Source of the DNA: Rhodococcus sp. PAMC28707
GTDB lineage: Bacteria; Actinomycetota; Actinomycetes; Mycobacteriales; Mycobacteriaceae
Reading direction: 5' to 3'
Length of the DNA stretch: 64,000 nt
NCBI RefSeq assembly: GCF_004795915.1
Contig: NZ_CP039253.1
Location: 3,871,501-3,935,500 of the forward strand
Shown here piece after piece: positions 56,815 through 64,000 of the stretch (positions are counted from its first letter, which is position 1; the number at the start of each line of letters is the position of its first letter). The position numbers and the translations under genes are program-made. The notes beneath the pieces were generated by a model. That model made no database searches, was not told the origin of the DNA, and saw nothing but the letters and a program-made list of their open reading frames with translations.

Positions 56815-57756
56815 ATGAGTCCGAACAACCGTCCAGCCGGCCAACGCGGCACACTCGACTTGAACCTCGTGCTGTCGCTTGATGCTTTGTTGCGCGAGCG
56901 AAGTGTCGGCCGGGCCGCCGTCGCTGTCGGGCTTAGCCAGCCGGCGATGAGTGCAGCGCTTGCGCGGCTGCGGCGGTTCTACGGGGACCGATTGCTCGAA
57001 CGAGTCGGGAATGCGTACGAGCTGACGCCGTTAGGGCACAGCCTTGTCGGAAGGACCGAGATCGCTGTGTCCGCCGTCGGTCGTGTGCTCGACGCGGAGC
57101 CCGATGTCGACATCTACAGCTCGACCCGCGAGTTCACACTTTTGATTTCCGACTACATGGTGGCAACCGTCGGCGACATAATTGTTCGGGCGCTGTTGGC
57201 CGAGGCTCCTGAAGTTAGGGTTCAGTTCCTCCAGTTGAGGTCCGAGGTCGTCGACAATGCATCGGTCCAGCTTCTCTCCGCCGACGCGATGATGGTCTCG
57301 CGGGGACCTGTGGATGGGTTGCCGTCGACTGATCTGTTCTCTGATCGGTGGGCTTGCGTTGTTGCCGAGGATAATTCACACATCGGCAGCTCGATAGAAC
57401 CGGGTCAATTGGCCCGATTTCCATGGGCGGACTTTCAGACGTATCCCCGTGCGTCGGCGACTCCGTTGGGTCAGCTGAGGGCGCATGGTGTGGAGCCCTT
57501 CGTTCAAGTCGTCGGCGAAAATTTTTTGGCGTTGCCGTACTTGGTTGCCGGTACCGATCGGATCGCTTTTCTTCCTGAGCGCCTTGCCAACGTTATGGGC
57601 GAGCGGATGGGCATTCGAACAGTAAAGTTTCCGTTCGAATTGGCGCCGCTCAATCACGCGCTGTGGTGGCATCCGATCCGTGCCGACGATCCGGGGCACC
57701 GGTGGTTCAGGCGACGTATCGTCGATTCGGTTGCGTACGAGCCCAATTCGACCTGA
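56815..57756 (+). CDS. LysR-family regulator
   Basis: The 313-residue protein has the LysR helix-turn-helix (LDLNLVLSLDALLRERSVGRAAVAVGLSQPAMSAALARLRRFYGDRLLER, roughly 15-62) and a periplasmic-binding-like effector domain. It resembles the NodD/NahR branch. ATG 56815 fits the family start. It lies between the divergent MFS gene and the monooxygenase gene at 57946. The GTGACnGCArTCAC palindrome upstream of that gene is a plausible LysR site. Confidence 0.85.
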   Translation: MSPNNRPAGQRGTLDLNLVLSLDALLRERSVGRAAVAVGLSQPAMSAALARLRRFYGDRLLERVGNAYELTPLGHSLVGRTEIAVSAVGRVLDAEPDVDIYSSTREFTLLISDYMVATVGDIIVRALLAEAPEVRVQFLQLRSEVVDNASVQLLSADAMMVSRGPVDGLPSTDLFSDRWACVVAEDNSHIGSSIEPGQLARFPWADFQTYPRASATPLGQLRAHGVEPFVQVVGENFLALPYLVAGTDRIAFLPERLANVMGERMGIRTVKFPFELAPLNHALWWHPIRADDPGHRWFRRRIVDSVAYEPNST

Positions 57757-57794
57757 TTACATATTCGTAGACTTCGAGTTTCTCCGTCGCAGGG

Positions 57795-57856
57795 TTGACA
57801 GTGACGGCAATCACGGTCACACTCAAAGAACTACCCGAACCATATGGGTGTTTTAC
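57795..57856 (+). promoter_or_regulatory. Promoter with two sites before the second monooxygenase gene
   Basis: GGGTTGACA (-35 TTGACA, 57795-57800) runs into GTGACGGCAATCAC, an imperfect palindrome. The GntR-type site AACCATATGGGTGTTTTAC follows at 57838-57856. The same order recurs at 62760-62817. Confidence 0.65.
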
Positions 57857-57945
57857 GGGATGCCACGCGCGGTGATACCCGCGGGGCCCCGAACTTCATG
57901 CCAGCTTTGTTCGAGCACTGGCCAATCAACCCAGGAGACGACGTC

Positions 57946-59211
57946 ATGATCGAGACCATCAACAATTCCAAACGACTCACGGCGGTTCTGGACAAGGTTC
58001 GAGCCCTGGGGCCCACGCTGCGCGAACGCGCGCTCGACGCCGAGCGAGCCGGTCGCCACTCGTCCCAGACCATTGCCGACCTCGACGGGACAGGCGCTTT
58101 CGATATCGGCAGTCCCGCGGAGTTCGGCGGGTATGAGTTTTCTGTGCGGCAGCAGTTGGACGTCATCACCGAGGTCGCAAAATGGGACGGTTCATGCGGT
58201 TGGACGGTGTGGGTGGGGGCGTCGACGAACTGGATCCCCGCCGGCTCCGGAGCTCGGAACGTCGAAGAAGTTTTCGGATCCGAGTGGGTTGGACCGCGAG
58301 TCGCCGCTTCGAGTCACTTCCCGGCTTCGCGAGGACGCGCGCGCAGGGTCGAGGGCGGCTGGGAGATCAGCGGCGGACCGTGGACGTTCGGCAGCGATTC
58401 GTTGTGGGCACCGTTCACCAACCTCGGATGTATCGCCGATGACGGCGACGGGCCATACCTCGTAGGAGTCCAGGTCCCGCGCGAGGAGCTCGACTTCCAC
58501 GACGACTGGAAAGTCGCCGGCATGCGCGCCACGGGCAGCGTGTCGAGTTCGCTGTCGCAAGGAAAACTCGTTGTGCCCGACTATCGTGTCGTCGACTTTC
58601 GGGACGTCACCGGAGGAATTCTCGACAGTGGCCTGACAGGATCGCTGTGGAAAGCGCCGACTCTCGGATGGGCGTTCAGCCTGATGGCCGGAATGTCGGT
58701 CGGTATTGCCCGCGGTGCACTCGATCGCTTTCTCGAGCGGTCCAGCGGCCGACCGATTCGCGGTACGACGTACAAGAATCAGCTCGAAGCACCGCTGACA
58801 CATCTGATGCTGACCGAGGTGCATACCAAGATTCAGTCTGCCGCTTTGATGGCGCAGGCCAACGCCGCGGAGACCGATCGGCTCGGTGAACTGGCGGCCG
58901 CAGGCACACCGGCCGATCCCGACTACCTCCAGCTCTTCAGCACTCGGGTACTCGCAGAGACCGCATACGCAGCAAAATGGTGCGCGGAGGCAATCGAATT
59001 ACTGCAGCGGAACTCCGGATCGACCGCGATCATGGACTTCGAGCCTATTCAGCGCGCCTGGCGGGATGCTCGGGTCATCACCCTCCATGGTGCTCTCAAT
59101 CTGGAGGCCCTGTCGGAGAACTTCGGACGCATCATGGCCGGAACGAAACCGCATGAATTCGAAGGCATTACGACGCTCGATCGCTTTGCCCCTGTCACAG
59201 CGAAGAGATAG
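57946..59211 (+). CDS. Acyl-CoA-dehydrogenase-fold flavin monooxygenase (group D)
   Basis: The 421-residue protein belongs to the HsaA/HpaB-like group: IADLDGTGAFDIGSPAEFGGYEF, EISGGPWTFGSDS, VAGMRATGSVSSSLSQGKLVVPDYR, and a helical C-domain ending in a region with TLHGALNLEALSENFGRIMAG. It should hydroxylate an aromatic substrate with reduced flavin from a partner reductase. ATG 57946 has AGGAG 8 bases upstream. It is related in design to 36083-37327. Confidence 0.85.
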   Translation: MIETINNSKRLTAVLDKVRALGPTLRERALDAERAGRHSSQTIADLDGTGAFDIGSPAEFGGYEFSVRQQLDVITEVAKWDGSCGWTVWVGASTNWIPAGSGARNVEEVFGSEWVGPRVAASSHFPASRGRARRVEGGWEISGGPWTFGSDSLWAPFTNLGCIADDGDGPYLVGVQVPREELDFHDDWKVAGMRATGSVSSSLSQGKLVVPDYRVVDFRDVTGGILDSGLTGSLWKAPTLGWAFSLMAGMSVGIARGALDRFLERSSGRPIRGTTYKNQLEAPLTHLMLTEVHTKIQSAALMAQANAAETDRLGELAAAGTPADPDYLQLFSTRVLAETAYAAKWCAEAIELLQRNSGSTAIMDFEPIQRAWRDARVITLHGALNLEALSENFGRIMAGTKPHEFEGITTLDRFAPVTAKR

Positions 59212-59235
59212 CCACAGCGACAGAGCCGGGCCCTG

Positions 59236-60138
59236 GTGAGCGCCATGTCAAAGCCCGGTTTTGTTTGCTTGGAACCGAAGGGCCCAACAGTGTCATTACA
59301 ACAGTGCGCGGAAGCATCTCTCGCGCCGATCGGGGTCTCTGCCGTCAAGGTCTCTGGGGTCGATGTCGTCCGTGGTGGACGACATCTGCTGTTCGACATA
59401 ACTTTTACTGCTCAGCCGGGCGAACACTGGGTTCTCCTCGGTCCGAACGGCGCAGGGAAGAGCACACTTCTGAGCCTGTTGGGTGCCCGAGTACACCCCA
59501 CTCGCGGGTCGGTCGAGGTGTTGGGACGTCGACTCGGACGCGTGGACATGCGCGAACTGCGGACCCTGATCGGCCACGTCGATCCGCGTCACAAGCTGGA
59601 CCAGCCTATGTCCGCGCTGGAGGTGGTACTGACCGGTCTTACCAATACCGCCGTGCGAGTGACCAGGGACGAACCGTCTGCGGCGCACACTGTCCATGCG
59701 CGTGCGCTGTTGACTGCCTTGGGCATGGGTGAGCGTTTGCATACGGTGTGGACGACGATGTCGCAGGGGGAGTGTGGCAGAGTGTTGATCGCACGGGCTC
59801 TGATCTCTCGTCCCCGGCTGCTGTTACTCGACGAACCCTCGACAGGTCTCGATCTCGCGGCGCGTGAGCAGTTGATGGACGCGCTCGGCCATCTGGCCAC
59901 AGCCGACCCCGAATTGACCACCGTAATGGTCACTCATCATCTCGAGGAAATCCCATCGCACACAACGCATGTGCTGATGCTCGGTGCCGGTGTCGAGTTG
60001 GCGTCCGGTGCTGTGAGCGAAGTCTTGAATTCGAAGAACGTCACCGACTGCTTCGGCTACCCGATGGCAGTGACTCGCGCGTCCGGCCGCTGGATTGCTC
60101 ACTCCGAGCGACAAGTTCGAGCATGGCATCCTTCGTGA
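59236..60138 (+). CDS. ABC transporter ATP-binding protein
   Basis: The 300-residue single ATPase domain has Walker A GPNGAGKST, a variant signature MSQGECGRV in place of LSGGQ, Walker B LLLLDEPSTGLD and the switch His in VTHHLEE. It resembles ModF/YlmA-type ATPases that lack a nearby permease. The start is uncertain: GTG 59236 or ATG 59245, since the family core begins only near VSGVDVVRGG. No permease or binding protein gene is adjacent. Confidence 0.8.
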   Translation: MSAMSKPGFVCLEPKGPTVSLQQCAEASLAPIGVSAVKVSGVDVVRGGRHLLFDITFTAQPGEHWVLLGPNGAGKSTLLSLLGARVHPTRGSVEVLGRRLGRVDMRELRTLIGHVDPRHKLDQPMSALEVVLTGLTNTAVRVTRDEPSAAHTVHARALLTALGMGERLHTVWTTMSQGECGRVLIARALISRPRLLLLDEPSTGLDLAAREQLMDALGHLATADPELTTVMVTHHLEEIPSHTTHVLMLGAGVELASGAVSEVLNSKNVTDCFGYPMAVTRASGRWIAHSERQVRAWHPS

Positions 60139-60194
60139 CGGCGAAGTGAAATGTGACTCACGGGACAGGCATCCGCGTTGCCCAGCTGCAGTTG

Positions 60195-60240
60195 CCACCA
60201 TATGGTTGTAGATAGCAAGTATCAGCTCTCGCTGATTGCT
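60195..60240. promoter_or_regulatory. Operator-like repeats before the DHA2 exporter gene
   Basis: CCACCATATGGTTG (60195-60208) resembles the ACCATATGG part of the cluster operator. AGCAAGTATCAGC, TCTC, GCTGATTGCT (60214-60240) is an inverted repeat with a perfect 6-base inner arm, a plausible site for the TetR protein encoded at 62029. Confidence 0.45.
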
Positions 60241-60342
60241 CCTATGGCACCCCCCGGCGGCTGAATGTGGAGCCTTCGAACGCAACCGAAGTCTCCTGTT
60301 TTCGTGGACCGCGGAAATCTGAAATCGAATGTGAGACAACCA

Positions 60343-62004
60343 ATGCCATCTACTCCGCCGTCTAGTGGTCGTGCCGCAGATCCCGACGCAATGTCGCACC
60401 GGCAAATCCTCGAAGCCTTGACTGGCCTACTCGCTGCGCTGTTCACGGCTCTTCTCAGCACAACGATCGTCACTACGGCGCTTCCAACCATCGTCGGTGA
60501 CCTCGACGGTTCGCAGACCGTCTATGCCTGGGTGATCACAACGGCCCTGCTTGCCAACGCCGCGTCGACGCCGATCTGGGGCAAGCTCGCAGACCTCTTC
60601 AACAAGAAGGTTCTCGTTCAGGTCGCCATCGTCGTCTTCGTTGTAGGCTCGATGCTTGCCGGGTTCGCGCCGAACATACCGATTCTGTTGACGGCTCGCG
60701 TCGTTCAGGGTGTCGGTATGGGGGGTCTGACGGCCCTCGTCATCGCCATCATCGGGTCGATCGTGTCCCCGCGTGAACGCGGACGCTACTCGGGTTACAT
60801 CGGTGCAGTCACCGCCGTATCGATGTCGGGCGGACCCATTCTCGGCGGCGTGGTCGTCGACAGTCCGCTCGGGTGGCGCTGGTGCTTCTTCATCTGCGTG
60901 CCAGTTGCTGTCGTTGCCTTCGGGCTCGTGCAGAAGACGCTCCATATCGAGACCGTGCGCAAGGACGACGTGTCCATCGACTGGCTCGGTGCCCTGCTGC
61001 TGACAGCAGGAGTCTCCGTTCTCCTGGTTTGGGTCTCGTTCGCAGGCAAGGCAGACTATTACGAGTGGCTCTCCCGGGACTCGGCCATTCTTGTCGGCAC
61101 CGGGGTGTTGCTCTTGGTCGTGACCGTCATCGTGGAGGCTCGTCACTCATCGCCGATCATTCCTTTGAAGATCGTCACCGAGCGCACGACCGGCCTTGCC
61201 ATCATCGCGTCCGTTGCCGTCGGTGTCGGGCTTTTCGGCGGCACCACGTTCCTCGGGCAATACTTCCAGACGGCACGCGAATTCTCTCCCACCGGAGCTG
61301 GGCTACTCACGATCCCCTTGGTGTTCGGCATGCTCGTCAGCTCCGTCGGATCTGGCCAACTCATCACCAAGCTCGGACAATGGAAGCCCTTCATTGTGGC
61401 GGGCGCGGGTCTCATGGTGGTCGGATTCCTGCTACTCGGCATCGTCGATCACGCTACGAGTCTGTGGTCCATCGGCGTCTTCATCGCGGTCGTCGGGCTC
61501 GGAATCGGCATGTTGATGCAAAATCTCGTACTGGCCGTTCAGAACACGGTCAGCGTGCACGATATCGGTGCGGCATCGTCCAACGTCGCGTTCTTTCGCA
61601 CGTTCGGTGGAGCGATCGGTGTGTCCGTTCTCGGGTCGTTGTTGGCAGGCCAAGTGGCCCAGAAGTCGGCTGCAGGCTTCGCTCAGTTGGGCATCGACGC
61701 CTCGGCCGGTGCTGGTTCCTCACTCGACCTCGGGGCGCTGCCGCCACCGGTCGCCGCTGTCGTTCGGACCGCCTACGGTGATGCTACGGGGCGAATCTTT
61801 CTGATCGCCGGTTTCATCGCTGTCGTGACTCTGGTTGCGACCGTACTCATCCCGAACAGGCCATTACGCAGAACGATCGACGTCGCGCAGACGCCCGGGG
61901 TGGGCGACGAGTTCGCCGAAATCCCATCCTTCGGCCCCGATCGGGTCTACATCGCACCCGAGCCGGCGGATCGCTCGGATCTCCGAAGCACCGAGGTTCC
62001 CTGA
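60343..62004 (+). CDS. MFS exporter, DHA2 (EmrB/QacA-like) family
   Basis: The 553-residue protein has 14 predicted membrane helices and DHA2 motifs: LDGSQTVYAWVITTALLANAASTPIWGKLADL, roughly 48-80, and GVGMGGLTALVIAIIGSIVSPRERGRYSG. It is a proton-driven drug or metabolite exporter. ATG 60343 begins the family N-terminus. It ends 24 bases before the convergent TetR gene, and the pair probably forms an efflux system with its repressor. Confidence 0.9.
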   Translation: MPSTPPSSGRAADPDAMSHRQILEALTGLLAALFTALLSTTIVTTALPTIVGDLDGSQTVYAWVITTALLANAASTPIWGKLADLFNKKVLVQVAIVVFVVGSMLAGFAPNIPILLTARVVQGVGMGGLTALVIAIIGSIVSPRERGRYSGYIGAVTAVSMSGGPILGGVVVDSPLGWRWCFFICVPVAVVAFGLVQKTLHIETVRKDDVSIDWLGALLLTAGVSVLLVWVSFAGKADYYEWLSRDSAILVGTGVLLLVVTVIVEARHSSPIIPLKIVTERTTGLAIIASVAVGVGLFGGTTFLGQYFQTAREFSPTGAGLLTIPLVFGMLVSSVGSGQLITKLGQWKPFIVAGAGLMVVGFLLLGIVDHATSLWSIGVFIAVVGLGIGMLMQNLVLAVQNTVSVHDIGAASSNVAFFRTFGGAIGVSVLGSLLAGQVAQKSAAGFAQLGIDASAGAGSSLDLGALPPPVAAVVRTAYGDATGRIFLIAGFIAVVTLVATVLIPNRPLRRTIDVAQTPGVGDEFAEIPSFGPDRVYIAPEPADRSDLRSTEVP

Positions 62005-62028
62005 AGTCACCGCCTCGATCGAAGTGCG

Positions 62029-62637
62029 TTACTCCGCGGCGAGGACTCGTTGGATCGCTGGTGCCACGATGCGGACGAGATCGTCGGTGCTCGCTTCGGT
62101 CAGTAGTGGTACTCCGATGATGCGGCGGCTCGTGACGATGCCGACGAGCATCGATGATGCCAGTCCTGCTCGCAGCGCGGCGTCGGCGTCGCCGTCGGGG
62201 TTCATTCCGTGCTGGAGACGGGATTGAATGAAGTCGCGGAGTTGCTCGTTGGCGTGTTCATTCCCGATCGCGCTGCGTAGCATGGCCATCAGCGGCTCGG
62301 ACTGCTCGGGCGTTCCTTCCCATGCCGCCAGATAAGCGCGAACTACCCGTTCGCCGAGGTGTTCGTCTGGACCCTCGAACGCGATATCGAATCGTTCGAG
62401 TGCAGAGGGCGGGATGGCCATCACCGATGCGAAGAGATCGTCTTTCGATCTGAAGAACTGCATTACCTGAGAGGCATCGACGCCTGCGTCAGCAGCGACG
62501 GACCGGATGGTCGTGCCCGCGAATCCGTCGCGTGCGAACTTGGCGCGAGCGGCGTCGAGCACAGCTTGACGGGTGCTTTCCGTTCCGGGGCGTCGTCCAC
62601 GTCGCGGCTTGCTTGCCTGGCTTCTCTCGACCGTCAT
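62029..62637 (-). CDS. TetR-family regulator
   Basis: The 202-residue protein has the TetR helix-turn-helix (STRQAVLDAARAKFARDGFAGTTIRSVAADAGVDASQVMQFFRSKDDLFASVM, roughly 21-72) and a TetR_C-type ligand domain. ATG 62637 (MTVERS) fits the family. It converges with the DHA2 exporter gene and probably represses it. Confidence 0.9.
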   Translation of the reverse strand: MTVERSQASKPRRGRRPGTESTRQAVLDAARAKFARDGFAGTTIRSVAADAGVDASQVMQFFRSKDDLFASVMAIPPSALERFDIAFEGPDEHLGERVVRAYLAAWEGTPEQSEPLMAMLRSAIGNEHANEQLRDFIQSRLQHGMNPDGDADAALRAGLASSMLVGIVTSRRIIGVPLLTEASTDDLVRIVAPAIQRVLAAE

Positions 62638-62759
62638 CGCGCAAATCTTACCGCCGAGCCGTGATATGAACAACCGTTGAGTTCCATTCCTGACGGTCAT
62701 ATCGTCTGCGTGACGTGTTCGTCGGTGCCTTCAATTGATGTTGCCGAGATTTCTCGGGG

Positions 62760-62817
62760 TTGACAGTGACTGCAGTCACGATGAATGATCTAAAGACCCG
62801 AATGTTTCGGGTGTTAT
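62760..62817 (+). promoter_or_regulatory. Promoter with two sites before the SnoaL-like gene
   Basis: TTGACA (62760-62765) is followed by the perfect palindrome GTGACTGCAGTCAC. The site GACCCGAATGTTTCGGGTGT lies at about 62796-62815. The order and first 26 bases match 57795-57820. Confidence 0.65.
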
Positions 62818-62920
62818 GCAGCGATGTGGCGCAACGTCGCACTCGCTGTAACCGTGGAGCGGTCGCGCATCGCCCGGTAGTCGATCCGATTTTTCAAACG
62901 TGGAATGGAGCAGACCCGCA

Positions 62921-63445
62921 ATGAGTGAGTACGAAGACAAAGCGGCAATCATCGAAGTTCTCAACCTCTACGCGTTCGCGCTGGACTCCCATCAGTGGGA
63001 CCTGTTCAACGACATCTTCACCGAGGACGTGAAGGCAGAGTTCGGTCCAGCCAGCGCTGCGTGGCCGGATGTTGCCAGCCTCACAAGTGCATTCGAAGAT
63101 TTCCACAAGACTCTCGACACCCACCAGCACACGATGACGGGCCACCTCGTGCATGTCGAAGGCGACAAGGCATACACCTTCACGTACGGCAACTGGTTGC
63201 TTGTTCGTAAAGCAGCCTTCGGTGGACCGACCTGGCTGGGTTCGGGTTGGTACGACGACGAACTGGTGCGGACCGACAAGGGATGGCGCATTCGACACCG
63301 CATCTCCAAATTGATCTCGTACACCGGGAATCCTGATGTGCCGCAACCGGTCGGCGATCAGCGACCAGACCACACCGGGCATGTTCTACGCGAAGCGGTG
63401 GAGGCAGGAGACGTTCGGTACTTCAACGCCATCAAGGGCAGATGA
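62921..63445 (+). CDS. SnoaL/NTF2-like small enzyme
   Basis: The 174-residue protein has an NTF2-fold start (DKAAIIEVLNLYAFALDSHQWDLFNDIFTEDV) and HLVHVEGDKAYTFTYGNWLL, RTDKGWRIRHR. Relatives are small dehydratases, isomerases or cyclases; Tyr/Asp/His positions consistent with this are present but the reaction is unknown. ATG 62921 has GGAG 11 bases upstream. It belongs to the regulon by its promoter. Confidence 0.8.
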   Translation: MSEYEDKAAIIEVLNLYAFALDSHQWDLFNDIFTEDVKAEFGPASAAWPDVASLTSAFEDFHKTLDTHQHTMTGHLVHVEGDKAYTFTYGNWLLVRKAAFGGPTWLGSGWYDDELVRTDKGWRIRHRISKLISYTGNPDVPQPVGDQRPDHTGHVLREAVEAGDVRYFNAIKGR

Positions 63446-63763
63446 CGCACTGACGTCCCGGTCTGCCGTCGCAGGCGCGAATCGCACGGGAGGCCGTGGA
63501 TGCGCAGTCGCGGTGGTTGCATGGATGGCTACGGAGCTCCGGCGGTGAACTGCAGATCGCTGAGCGAAGCCTTGAAGTGCCACGCACTACCCGTCTTCGC
63601 GCAGCGCATGGCGGAGGAATGTCGACATGCGTCCATCTGGATCACGGGTTGTCGATCAGTTTTCCAAGAATTATATAAACAGGTGTTGAGTTAATCGTCG
63701 ATCGGACGTACGCTCGTTGTGGGATCCGAAGGCAAGCGAGGACCACGAGATGAGGAGCTCGAC
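63446..63763. other. Gap with promoter of the CocE-like gene
   Basis: No supported gene. It contains the promoter at 63686-63714 and an AT-rich patch (ATTATATAAAC) before it. Confidence 0.4.
63686..63714 (+). promoter_or_regulatory. Promoter of the CocE-like gene
   Basis: TTGAGT (63686-63691), 17 bases, TACGCT (63709-63714). Transcription should start near 63721, giving a leader of about 43 bases that contains GAGGAG. Confidence 0.55.
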
Positions 63764-64000
63764 ATGAGCGAAGACCAGAAGATGTTCGTACCGTCCACTC
63801 CGTTGCCTGCAGGCCGAAGTGGAGTGTTGACGGGATTCGATCCGGGTTCTCGGACCTTGGAGGCCGGATACCGAATAGCACCTCAGTTTCGTTCTCTCCC
63901 CGTCGATGTGGTTTTCGAAAAAGATGTCGCTGTCCAGCTTCGTGATGGTGTGACCATCTATGTTGACGTGTTCAGGCCGGTCGGGGAAGAAAAGGTGCCG
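63764..64000 (+). CDS. CocE/NonD-family hydrolase (partial)
   Basis: 79 codons are visible before the window ends. The segment VVFEKDVAVQLRDGVTIYVDVFRPVG is the family start of CocE/X-Pro dipeptidyl peptidase-like serine hydrolases, which cleave esters or amides; the catalytic triad lies outside the window. GAGGAG lies 6 bases before the ATG. It could release the cluster substrate from an ester or amide. Confidence 0.75.
   Translation, partial: MSEDQKMFVPSTPLPAGRSGVLTGFDPGSRTLEAGYRIAPQFRSLPVDVVFEKDVAVQLRDGVTIYVDVFRPVGEEKVP

Overview
The window looks like a GC-rich mycolic-acid actinobacterium, most likely Rhodococcus or a near relative. The reasons are a cutinase-type secreted hydrolase, a WhiB regulator, a mycothiol-type maleylpyruvate isomerase relic, GTG/TTG and leaderless starts, and many flavin-dependent oxygenases. 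No intact tRNA or rRNA gene is present.

The left part (1 to about 27 kb) is accessory DNA. A leftward run of six envelope or secretion genes (1-7608) carries a cell-wall hydrolase cut by the window edge, a cutinase with a huge insertion, a ParA/MinD-like ATPase with an altered P-loop, and three membrane or secreted proteins. It resembles part of an actinobacterial conjugation or secretion module, but no core type IV secretion gene is visible. A rightward cassette follows (8246-12388): two HTH proteins, an ImmA/IrrE-type metalloprotease, a DUF6545-like membrane protein and a CYP102-like P450. Next comes a degraded stretch (12.4-27 kb): transposase and helicase fragments, a secreted HNH nuclease, a frameshifted isomerase, a PD-(D/E)xK nuclease facing an SF2 helicase-nuclease with an in-frame amber codon, an IS3 wreck, an intact IS110, a Pro-Ala repeat lipoprotein and a broken TerD gene.

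The junction at 27.0-27.6 kb holds the 3' end of a tRNA-Lys(CTT)-like gene, a terminator hairpin and several copies of a TACTCATCACTTTG repeat, one pair forming a perfect inverted repeat. A tyrosine recombinase (27907-29082) lies beside it. Behind the recombinase are two large genes that look like an undescribed defence pair: a Mrr-like QxK nuclease (29224-30942) and a STAND NTPase with its own N-terminal nuclease domain (31085-33844).

From 34 kb on the DNA is better kept and looks chromosomal: MarR/DUF2316/aldo-keto reductase, diguanylate cyclase, acetyl-CoA synthetase, WhiB and CorA. Among these is a catabolic supercluster (36-64 kb): an aromatic-ring FAD monooxygenase, a flavin reductase fused to an IclR effector domain, two acyl-CoA-dehydrogenase-fold monooxygenases, a quinone oxidoreductase, a DUF3500 protein, a CoA transferase, an FAH-family hydrolase, a cupin, a SnoaL-like protein, a CocE-type hydrolase and two paralogous MFS carriers. 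A recurring site (core AACCrTAyGGGTGTTT or its reverse complement) sits in front of most of these operons and over the start of one of two paralogous GntR genes, which suggests one regulon. The substrate is unknown and no classical ring-cleavage dioxygenase is visible.
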